Below, piece after piece: positions 1 to 5,363 of a stretch of 7,000 nucleotides of DNA. A model generated the notes under the pieces. It was not told where the DNA came from, did no database searches, and worked only from the letters and a program-made list of their open reading frames with translations. Source of the DNA: an uncultured Acidimicrobiia bacterium (GTDB taxonomy: Bacteria > Actinomycetota > Acidimicrobiia > IMCC26256 > CALEDW01); the NCBI GenBank assembly GCA_937949585.1, contig CALEDW010000290.1:1-7000 (forward strand), written 5' to 3'. A program made the position numbers and the translations under genes. The first letter of the stretch is position 1. Each line of letters opens with the position of its first letter.

Positions 1-398
1 TCGGCTCGGCGGCGTTCGCCCTCACCCGCATCGTCACCGGCCAGCTCGACGCCTACGTGGACGTGGGGCGGCGGATCGTGGACGAGCACCCGGAGCTCGC
101 CGACGAGTTCCGGGCGGTGGGAGAGGGGGCGATCTGCGTGAACTTCCCCTACGACGTCGCCGCCGGTGCGCTGATCGTCGCCGAGGCCGGCGGCGTCGTC
201 ACCGCCGCCGACGGCCGCCCGCTCGACGACCGGCCCGCCGTCGGTTCGGGCCCCGAGACGGCCCTGGCCGTGCTGGCGGCGGCGAACCGACCGCTGCACG
301 AGGCGCTGCTGGGGGCCCTGGACCGGGGCCTCGAGCGGCTCGGGGGCTGGCTGGCCGCCGGTGCGCCCGGCGACCCGAGTCGGGTACCGTCGCCGTGA
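1..398 (+). CDS. inositol monophosphatase family protein, C-terminal part (partial at left edge)
   Basis: The reading frame is open from base 3 to a TGA at 396-398, giving 131 residues of the C-terminal half; the start lies before the window. The segment GSAAFALTR...GQLDAYVDVG near the edge and PYDVAAGALIVAEAGG (147-194) match the end of the Mg-dependent inositol monophosphatase/FBPase-like phosphatase fold, where the Asp of the W/Y-D-x-A-A-G motif binds metal and substrate. The first metal motifs (GDTNF/DPIDGT types) lie upstream and cannot be checked. Family members dephosphorylate inositol phosphate or related sugar and nucleotide phosphates in the cytosol, so the substrate is not assigned. 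About 30 residues separate GQLDAYVDVG from PYDVAAG, longer than in E. coli SuhB-like proteins as I remember them. A 50-residue Ala/Leu/Gly-rich tail follows the last motif. A GTG at 57 exists but is internal, because conserved residues precede it. Confidence 0.82.
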   Translation, partial: GSAAFALTRIVTGQLDAYVDVGRRIVDEHPELADEFRAVGEGAICVNFPYDVAAGALIVAEAGGVVTAADGRPLDDRPAVGSGPETALAVLAAANRPLHEALLGALDRGLERLGGWLAAGAPGDPSRVPSP

Positions 399-474
399 CC
401 GCAGGCACCGCTTCCCGTTCCGCCGTCCCGGCGAGCAGCGGCTCACCATCCGTGTGCAGCCCGATCCGCAGCCC

Positions 475-487
475 TAGCATCGGCCCG
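475..487 (+). promoter_or_regulatory. probable leaderless promoter for lemA (TAGCAT -10 box)
   Basis: TAGCAT at 475-480 fits the actinobacterial -10 pattern TANNNT. If its last T is -7, the predicted transcription start is base 487, exactly the G of the lemA GTG start codon, so the mRNA would be leaderless. No Shine-Dalgarno is present in front of the GTG. No convincing -35 box is visible around 452-458, which is common for such promoters. The box also contains an in-frame TAG (475-477) that blocks any longer lemA reading frame. Confidence 0.6.
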
Positions 488-1047
488 TGATCGCGACCAT
501 CGTCATCGTCGCCGTCGTCGTGCTGCTCGCGGCGTACGTCGTGGCCACCTACAACCGGCTCGTGCGGTTCCGCAACCGGATCGACAACGCCTACAGCCAG
601 ATCGACGTGCAGCTCCGGCGTCGCTACGACCTCATCCCGAACCTCGTGGAGACCGTGAAGGGCTACGCCGCCCACGAACGCCAGACCCTCGAGGCGGTCA
701 CCGCGGCGCGCACCGCGGCGATGGCCGCGCACGACCAGGGGACGCCCCCCGAGCAGGCGCGGGCCGAGAACGCCTTGAGCGCGACGCTGAAGAGCCTGTT
801 CGCGCTGGCCGAGCAGTACCCGGATCTCAAGGCGAACCAGAACTTCCTGAACCTCCAGGAGGAGCTCACCTCCACGGAGGACCGCATCGCCTACGCCCGG
901 CAGTTCTACAACGACGCGGTGCTGAAGTACAACAACGGGATCCAGGTCTTCCCGGGGAACCTCGTGGCCGGCACGTTCCGCTTCCGGTCGCGGGAGTACT
1001 TCGAGAGCGAGCCGGAGGCGCAGGGGCCGGTCACGGTCCAGTTCTGA
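487..1047 (+). CDS. LemA family membrane protein
   Basis: The 186-residue protein has an N-terminal membrane segment (about residues 2-22, MIATIVIVAVVVLLAAY) followed by an all-helical domain, as is usual for LemA proteins. Conserved family stretches are NAYSQID (34-40), RRRYDLIPNLVETVKGY (44-60), LQEELTSTEDRIAYAR (123-138) and FPGNLVA (155-161); the length is typical. The GTG at 487 is the only sensible start, since an in-frame TAG lies at 475-477 and the next GTG (520) would cut into the membrane segment. The domain probably faces outside the cytoplasm, with the N-terminus as anchor. The molecular function of LemA is not established, although the family is often encoded beside M48 (HtpX-like) proteases, as here: the protease begins 17 bases after this stop. 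The family call is secure; the role is not. Confidence 0.93.
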   Translation: MIATIVIVAVVVLLAAYVVATYNRLVRFRNRIDNAYSQIDVQLRRRYDLIPNLVETVKGYAAHERQTLEAVTAARTAAMAAHDQGTPPEQARAENALSATLKSLFALAEQYPDLKANQNFLNLQEELTSTEDRIAYARQFYNDAVLKYNNGIQVFPGNLVAGTFRFRSREYFESEPEAQGPVTVQF

Positions 1048-1064
1048 GGTCGCCGCTCCCCGCG

Positions 1065-1982
1065 ATGGACCTCTACGACCAGATTGCGCGCAACCGTCGG
1101 CGTTCGGCCGCGCTGCTGGTGGCGTTCGCGCTGCTCGTCGCCCTCGTCGTCGCCGCCGTCGGGTCGCTGTTCCGGGCCGGTCCCGTGATCGTTCCCGTCG
1201 CCGTGGTGCTGGCCGTGGCCGCCGCCTGGACCTCCTGGTGGTCCTCGGACCGCATCGCGCTCGCCGCCAGCCGGGCCCGCCCCGCCGACGGCCCCGAGTT
1301 CAAGCGGTACCACAACCTCGTGGAGGGCCTGTGCATCGCGGCGGGGCTGCCCAAGCCGCGCCTGTACGTCGTCGACGACCCGGCGCCGAACGCGTTCGCC
1401 ACCGGACGCAACCCCCGCCACGCCGCGCTGGCGGTGACCACCGGGCTGCTGGAGAAGTTGAACCGGGTGGAGCTCGAGGGCGTCCTCGCGCACGAGCTCA
1501 GCCACATCCGCAACCACGACATCCTCGTGAGCACGATCGCGGTGACGGCGGTCGGGATCGTGGTGCTCGTCGCCGACCTGGCCCTGCGCGCCGCCTGGTG
1601 GGGTGGGATGCGCCGCGGCCGGCGGAACGCCGGGCCGCTGGGGTTGCTCACCGGTGCCGCGGCGCTGGTCCTCCTCCTCCTGGCGCCGCTGGCCGCCCGG
1701 CTCATGCAGTTCGCGGTGAGCCGCCGCCGGGAGTACCTCGCGGATGCCTCGGCGGTCGGGCTCACCCGCTACCCTCCCGGGCTCATCTCCGCCCTGGAGA
1801 AGCTGCGCGACGACCGCACGGTCGTGGCCGGCGCGTCCCGGGCCACCGAGCAGCTGTGGATCGAGTCACCACTGGACCGCGACGGCGGTTCCGAACCCCG
1901 GAGATCCCGCACATGGTTGAACCGCGCCTTCGACACGCACCCCCCGCTCGAGGACCGCATCGCCGCGCTGCGCGAGATGTGA
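1065..1982 (+). CDS. M48 family (HtpX-like) membrane zinc metalloprotease
   Basis: The 305-residue protein carries the zinc-metalloprotease signature HELSH (residues 143-147; His143 and His147 bind zinc, Glu144 is catalytic). The likely third ligand is Glu223 in RREYLADASAV, which also has the conserved Asp227. PAPNAFATGR (107-115) and THPPLEDRI (291-299) are further M48B/HtpX landmarks. Hydrophobic stretches near residues 15-35, 40-58, 155-175 and 194-214 suggest four membrane segments, with the active site on the cytoplasmic face as in HtpX. Such proteases cut misfolded or unneeded membrane proteins in envelope quality control. The ATG at 1065 follows lemA by 17 bases; a GAGGT at 1046-1050 is too distant (14 bases) to be a good ribosome site. 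The last codon and stop, ATGTGA, overlap the next gene's GTG start. Classical HtpX is of similar length; I do not assign the symbol because several M48 subtypes exist. Confidence 0.93.
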   Translation: MDLYDQIARNRRRSAALLVAFALLVALVVAAVGSLFRAGPVIVPVAVVLAVAAAWTSWWSSDRIALAASRARPADGPEFKRYHNLVEGLCIAAGLPKPRLYVVDDPAPNAFATGRNPRHAALAVTTGLLEKLNRVELEGVLAHELSHIRNHDILVSTIAVTAVGIVVLVADLALRAAWWGGMRRGRRNAGPLGLLTGAAALVLLLLAPLAARLMQFAVSRRREYLADASAVGLTRYPPGLISALEKLRDDRTVVAGASRATEQLWIESPLDRDGGSEPRRSRTWLNRAFDTHPPLEDRIAALREM

Positions 1983-3055
1983 CCGGGCGTCCGGGCGGGC
2001 GGCGCCGGGGCGGGCTGCGACGGGGGGTGCCCGGTGCGGCGGTGGCGGCGTTCCTGGCGTTCCTCGGGCCCCTGGTGGCGTGCTCCTCCGGGGACGTGGG
2101 GCGCGGGTCGCCCACGACCCGTCCGGGCCGGGCACGCCCCACCACCACGGCCGCGGTGCCCACGGCGCCGCTCACCGGCCTGCCCGACCCGGCCGGTGTC
2201 TCGGCGCACCGGCCCGTGGTGGCGGTGAAGGTCGACAACCATCCGGCCGCCCGGCCCCAGAGCGGCCTGGAGCAGGCCGACGTGGTCTGGACCGAGGTCG
2301 TCGAGGGTCAGCTCACCCGCTTCCTGGCGATGTACCAGTCGACGGCGCCCGAGGTGGTGGGTCCGGTGCGCTCGGTGCGCCGCACCGACCCGCTCATCGT
2401 GTGGCCGCTCGGCGGGGTGTTCGCGTTCTCCGGTGGGGCCCGCGACGCGCTGTCGGCGCTCGCCGCGGCCCCGGTGGTCGCCGTCGACGAGGCCCGGGCC
2501 GGCTCGGCCATGTTCCGCGACCGGGCCCGGCCCGCGCCGCACAACCTCTACGTCCGCCCCGACCGGCTCTGGGACCGGGGTGGGGAGCCGGTCCCACCGC
2601 CGGCGCTGTTCACCTACCGGCCGGAGGGGCCCGCCGGCGGCGCACCGGCGGCGGAGGTCGGGATCGGCTACCCGGGGTCGTTCAGGGTCACCTACCGGTG
2701 GGACGCCGCATCGGGTGCCTGGCGGCGCTTCGAAGGCGGCCGGGAGTTCCTCGGCCGCGGCGGCGGGCAGATCGCGGCGACGAACGTCGTGGTGATGGCC
2801 GTGCCGTACCTGGGTGGGGTGGGCCGGCCGGGCTCCGAGGCCCGGCTGGTGGGTGAGGGCGAGGCGTGGGTGCTCGGGGCGGGTCGGGCCGTGCCGGCCC
2901 GCTGGGTCCGTCCCCGGCGCGAGGAGCCCGCCCGGCTGCTGGACGCCGCCGGCCGCCCCGTCCCGTTGCGCCCCGGCCGCACCTGGGTGGAGCTTCCCGA
3001 CCCCGGCCACCCCGTCACCGTCGTGCCGGAGGGCGGGGCCGGTGCGGGCCGGTAG
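1979..3055 (+). CDS. DUF3048 (YerB-like) lipoprotein
   Basis: This 358-residue protein reads as a lipoprotein: Arg-rich n-region, hydrophobic core (about 18-34), and lipobox LVAC with Cys35 as the lipidation site, then a Thr/Pro/Arg-rich linker (42-63). The N-terminal DUF3048 domain shows PLTGLPD (64-70), [13 protein letters not shown] (85-97), [10 protein letters not shown] (112-121) and [10 protein letters not shown] (128-137). The C-terminal domain ends with a typical [11 protein letters not shown]...[10 protein letters not shown] pattern. The family includes Bacillus YerB and has no established biochemical activity; it acts outside the membrane. I chose the GTG at 1979, which overlaps the protease stop (GTGA, 1979-1982), because it gives a complete signal peptide; the frame stays open far upstream, inside the protease gene, but that part is a shadow. 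No Shine-Dalgarno is seen, so translation is probably coupled to the protease gene. The TAG stop (3053-3055) lies within the next promoter box. Confidence 0.9.
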   Translation: MTGRPGGRRRGGLRRGVPGAAVAAFLAFLGPLVACSSGDVGRGSPTTRPGRARPTTTAAVPTAPLTGLPDPAGVSAHRPVVAVKVDNHPAARPQSGLEQADVVWTEVVEGQLTRFLAMYQSTAPEVVGPVRSVRRTDPLIVWPLGGVFAFSGGARDALSALAAAPVVAVDEARAGSAMFRDRARPAPHNLYVRPDRLWDRGGEPVPPPALFTYRPEGPAGGAPAAEVGIGYPGSFRVTYRWDAASGAWRRFEGGREFLGRGGGQIAATNVVVMAVPYLGGVGRPGSEARLVGEGEAWVLGAGRAVPARWVRPRREEPARLLDAAGRPVPLRPGRTWVELPDPGHPVTVVPEGGAGAGR

Positions 3056-3066
3056 CATGGCGTCGA
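3053..3066 (+). promoter_or_regulatory. probable leaderless promoter for pdxS (TAGCAT -10 box)
   Basis: TAGCAT at 3053-3058 is identical to the box before lemA and fits TANNNT. With its last T as -7 the start of transcription falls on base 3065 or 3066, at the ATG of pdxS. No Shine-Dalgarno precedes that ATG. The first three bases of the box are the stop codon of the DUF3048 gene, so the promoter lies at the boundary of two transcription units. No clear -35 box is visible near 3030-3036. Confidence 0.55.
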
Positions 3067-3962
3067 TGCCCGAGCTCACCACCCCGCCCACGACCGGTAC
3101 CGCCCGGGTGAAGCGCGGCTTCGCGGAGATGCTGCGGGGCGGGGTGATCATGGACGTGGTCACCCCCGAGCAGGCCCGGATCGCCGAGGACGCCGGGGCG
3201 GTCGCGGTGATGGCCCTCGAGCGGGTCCCGGCCGACATCCGCCGCGACGGCGGGGTGGCCCGCATGTCCGACCCCGCGATCATCGAGGCGATCCAGAACG
3301 CGGTGACCATCCCGGTGATGGCGAAGTGCCGCATCGGCCACTTCGCCGAGGCCCAGGTGCTGCAGGCCCTCGGGGTGGACTACATCGACGAGTCCGAGGT
3401 GCTCACCCCCGCCGACGAGGACCACCACGTCGACAAGTGGGCGTTCACGGTGCCGTTCGTCTGCGGGGCCACCACGCTGGGGGAGGCCCTGCGCCGCATC
3501 GCCGAGGGCGCGTCGCTCATCCGCTCGAAAGGCGAGGCCGGCACCGGCAACATCGTCGAGGCCGTCCGCCACCTGCGCTCCATCCTCGGCGATCTCCGCC
3601 GCCTCAGCGTCTCCGGCCCCGAGGAGCTGCCCACCCGCGCCAAAGAGCTCGGTGCGCCCCTGGAGCTGGTGCGCGAGGTGGCCGAACGGGGGGAGCTGCC
3701 GGTGCCGCTGTTCTGCGCCGGGGGGATCGCCACCCCGGCGGACGCATCGCTGGTGATGCAGCTCGGGGCGCAGGCGGTGTTCGTCGGTTCGGGGATCTTC
3801 AAGTCCTCCGACCCGGCGGCCCGGGCCAAGGCGATCGTCGAGGCCACCACCCACGCCCGGGACCCGGCGATCGTGGCCAAGGTGTCGCGAGGGCTGGGCG
3901 AGGCGATGCGCGGCGAGGAGCTCGGCGCCCTCACCACCCGGCTCGCCGAGCGGGGCTGGTGA
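3066..3962 (+). CDS. pdxS: pyridoxal 5'-phosphate synthase, synthase subunit PdxS
   Basis: PdxS (298 residues) builds pyridoxal 5'-phosphate in the cytosol from ribose 5-phosphate, glyceraldehyde 3-phosphate and ammonia supplied by PdxT. The (beta/alpha)8 barrel is complete: Asp30 (in [11 protein letters not shown]), Lys87 (in [10 protein letters not shown]) and Lys155 (in [11 protein letters not shown]) correspond to Asp24, Lys81 and Lys149 of the Bacillus enzyme, with the same 68-residue distance between the two lysines. The phosphate-binding stretches [10 protein letters not shown] and GSGIFKS are present. Two in-frame ATGs, 3057 and 3066, could serve as start; 3066 is preferred because the 3057 ATG lies inside the TAGCAT box and would not be in the transcript. 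pdxT follows in the same frame 48 bases later, and partner genes being adjacent supports the call. Confidence 0.98.
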   Translation: MPELTTPPTTGTARVKRGFAEMLRGGVIMDVVTPEQARIAEDAGAVAVMALERVPADIRRDGGVARMSDPAIIEAIQNAVTIPVMAKCRIGHFAEAQVLQALGVDYIDESEVLTPADEDHHVDKWAFTVPFVCGATTLGEALRRIAEGASLIRSKGEAGTGNIVEAVRHLRSILGDLRRLSVSGPEELPTRAKELGAPLELVREVAERGELPVPLFCAGGIATPADASLVMQLGAQAVFVGSGIFKSSDPAARAKAIVEATTHARDPAIVAKVSRGLGEAMRGEELGALTTRLAERGW

Positions 3963-3996
3963 CCGTGCCCGGCCCGGCCGTCGAGCCGCGACCCCC

Positions 3997-4003
3997 AGGC
4001 GGA
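3997..4003 (+). promoter_or_regulatory. ribosome binding site of pdxT
   Basis: AGGCGGA at 3997-4003 differs at one base from AGGAGGA and sits 7 bases before the GTG at 4011. It supports that GTG, which is also the only possible start codon in this frame between the pdxS stop and the conserved N-terminal strand of PdxT. Confidence 0.5.
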
Positions 4004-4010
4004 CGCGGAC

Positions 4011-4583
4011 GTGGCCAAGGTCGGGGTCGTCGCGCTCCAAGGGGCGTTCCGGGAGCACCGTGAGGCGTTCGCGGCGCTCGGCGCCGAGGTCGTCGAGGTC
4101 CGCACCCCCGCCGATCTGAGCGGCGTCGAGGCGGTCGTCCTCCCCGGCGGGGAGTCCACGACCATCACCCGGCTCCTCGACCTGTCCGGCCTGCGCGAAC
4201 CGGTGCGGCAGTGCCTGCACGCCGGCACCCCGGCCCTGCTCACCTGCGCCGGGCTCATCGTCGCCGCCGCCGAGGTCCTCGACGGACGGCCCGACCAGGT
4301 GCCGCTCGGGGTCCTTGCCGTGCGGGTCCGTCGCAACGCCTACGGGCGGCAGCGGGAGTCGTTCGAGGCACCCGTGCGGATCGCCGGTCTGGCCGGGGGG
4401 CCGTTTCCGGGGGTGTTCATCCGGGCGCCGGTGATCGAGGCGACCGGACCCGACGTGGAGATCCTCGCCCGCCACGCCGGCACCCCCGTCCTCGTCCGGC
4501 AGGGCCGGCTGTTCGGGGCCACCTTCCACCCCGAGCTGGCCGGCGACCTGCGCGTCCACCAGCTCGTTCTCCAGGAGGTGTGA
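4011..4583 (+). CDS. pdxT: pyridoxal 5'-phosphate synthase, glutaminase subunit PdxT
   Basis: PdxT (190 residues) is the class I glutamine amidotransferase that hydrolyses glutamine and passes ammonia to PdxS. The N-terminal VGVVALQGAFREH, the LPGGESTT loop (44-51), the RRNAYGRQRESFE stretch, VFIRAP, and the triad Cys79, His173, Glu175 (FHPEL) are all present at normal spacing; Bacillus YaaE has Cys79, His170 and Glu172. One oddity is the nucleophile elbow, which reads LLTCAG where the family usually has (F/Y)GTCAG: the small Gly two residues before Cys79 is Leu77. The GTG start at 4011 has a modest ribosome site and lies 48 bases after pdxS, in the same frame with no further stop between. 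The 3' end contains the Shine-Dalgarno of yebC. Function as PdxT is near certain; full glutaminase activity is slightly less certain because of Leu77. Confidence 0.96.
   Translation: MAKVGVVALQGAFREHREAFAALGAEVVEVRTPADLSGVEAVVLPGGESTTITRLLDLSGLREPVRQCLHAGTPALLTCAGLIVAAAEVLDGRPDQVPLGVLAVRVRRNAYGRQRESFEAPVRIAGLAGGPFPGVFIRAPVIEATGPDVEILARHAGTPVLVRQGRLFGATFHPELAGDLRVHQLVLQEV
4573..4578 (+). promoter_or_regulatory. strong Shine-Dalgarno of yebC inside the pdxT 3' end
   Basis: AGGAGG at 4573-4578 is a perfect anti-Shine-Dalgarno match, 9 bases before the ATG at 4588. It is encoded by the last Gln-Glu-Val codons of pdxT. It is the only perfect ribosome site in front of any gene in this window and suggests that yebC is translated strongly and on the same transcript as pdxT. 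Confidence 0.85.
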
Positions 4584-4587
4584 CCCG

Positions 4588-5340
4588 ATGTCCGGTCATT
4601 CGAAGTGGCACTCGATCCGACACCAGAAAGGCGCGGCGGACGCGGCGAGGGGCCGCTTGTTCGCCCGCCTCGCCCGCCAGATCGAGGTTGCCGCCCGGCA
4701 GGGCGGCGGCGACCTCGACGGGAACCCGACGTTGCGGACGATGGTGCAGAAGGCCCGGGACGCGTCCATGCCCAAGGAGAACATCGAGCGGGCGATCAAA
4801 CGCGGGACCGGGGAGCTCGAGGGAGTCCGGTACGAGGCCGTGACCTACGAGGGCTACGCCCCGGGCGGGGTGGCGGTCCTGGTGGAGACCCTCACCGACA
4901 ACCGCAACCGCACCGGCGCCGAGGTGAAGAACATCTTCACCCGCAACGGCGGCTCGCTCGCCGAGCCGGGGGCGGTGGCCTGGCAGTTCGAGCGCAAGGG
5001 GGTGATCCTCGTCGACCGGGCGGCCGCCGCCGAGGACGAGCTCATGACCGCGGCGCTGGAGGCCGGCGCCGAGGACATCGAGGATCAGGGCGACACCTGG
5101 CAGGTGACCACCGGTCCGGCCGACCTGGCCGCGGTGCGGGCGGCGCTGGAGGCGGCGGGGATCCCCGTCCGCAGCGCCGAGCTCACGATGCTGGCGGGCC
5201 AGACCGTGCCGCTCCCCGACGCCTCGGCCGCCAAGCAGGTCCTGCGGGTGGTCGACGCCCTCGAGGACCACGACGACGTGCAGAACGTCTACGCCAACTT
5301 CGACATCCCCGACGAGATCCTCCAAGCGGTGGAGGCCTGA
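4588..5340 (+). CDS. yebC: YebC/TACO1 family protein (YebC/PmpR)
   Basis: The 250-residue protein opens with the family signature MSGHSKWHSIRHQKG, followed by GRLFARLARQIEVAARQGG, NPTLRTMVQKARDASMP and ERAIKRGTGE in the first third, then YEGYAPGGVAVLVETLTDNRNRT and GAVAWQFERKGVI; it ends in the usual alpha/beta domains with QNVYANFDIP. The length is normal for the family. These are cytosolic proteins described either as transcription regulators (PmpR type) or, for the TACO1/YebC type, as ribosome-associated factors that help translation of proline-rich stretches; the sequence alone does not decide which applies. The ATG lies 4 bases after the pdxT stop behind a perfect Shine-Dalgarno. In actinobacteria yebC is commonly followed by ruvC; here the next gene is on the opposite strand and ends 9 bases away. 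Confidence 0.97.
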   Translation: MSGHSKWHSIRHQKGAADAARGRLFARLARQIEVAARQGGGDLDGNPTLRTMVQKARDASMPKENIERAIKRGTGELEGVRYEAVTYEGYAPGGVAVLVETLTDNRNRTGAEVKNIFTRNGGSLAEPGAVAWQFERKGVILVDRAAAAEDELMTAALEAGAEDIEDQGDTWQVTTGPADLAAVRAALEAAGIPVRSAELTMLAGQTVPLPDASAAKQVLRVVDALEDHDDVQNVYANFDIPDEILQAVEA

Positions 5341-5363
5341 GCCCGGGCGTCACACCACCGGGC
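5341..5363. other. short inverted repeat at the convergent yebC / ATPase gene ends
   Basis: GCCCGG (5341-5346) and CCGGGC (5358-5363) form a 6-base stem with an 11-base loop, spanning the 9-base gap and the last codons of the ATPase gene. There is no T-run on either side, so a classical intrinsic terminator is not shown. In such G+C-rich DNA a 6-base GC stem can arise by chance. The position between two convergent genes is the only reason to list it. Confidence 0.2.

Noticed and set aside
395..490. A 31-codon + strand frame whose GTG overlaps the phosphatase stop (GTGA) and whose TGA overlaps the lemA GTG (GTGA).
   Set aside because: The neat overlaps are suggestive, but the product is Ser/Pro-rich low-complexity sequence, there is no ribosome site, the lemA promoter box lies inside it, and a frame this short stays open easily in such G+C-rich DNA.
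487..540. GTC/ATC-rich repeat-like run at the 5' end of lemA.
   Set aside because: It results from consecutive Ile and Val codons of the membrane segment and is not a separate repeat.
1238..1978. Upstream extension of the DUF3048 frame inside the protease gene, which would make a 605-residue protein.
   Set aside because: The added part is Arg/Pro-rich frame-shadow sequence, and it would bury a complete lipoprotein signal peptide that begins at the GTG at 1979.
1769..3334. Long - strand open frame (about 520 codons) opposite the protease, DUF3048 and pdxS genes.
   Set aside because: The translation is Arg/Gly/Pro/His-rich without domains and lies opposite three genes with clear family motifs; this is the usual antisense artefact of high G+C coding DNA.
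3963..4010. The 48-base pdxS-pdxT gap as a possible regulatory RNA or terminator.
   Set aside because: It is only GC-rich sequence with short self-complementary pieces (GGCCCGGCCG type), no T-run, and contains the pdxT ribosome site; nothing beyond that can be supported.
3015..4559. Long - strand open frame (about 514 codons) opposite pdxS and pdxT.
   Set aside because: It mirrors well-conserved pdxS and pdxT codons, has biased composition and no recognisable motif.
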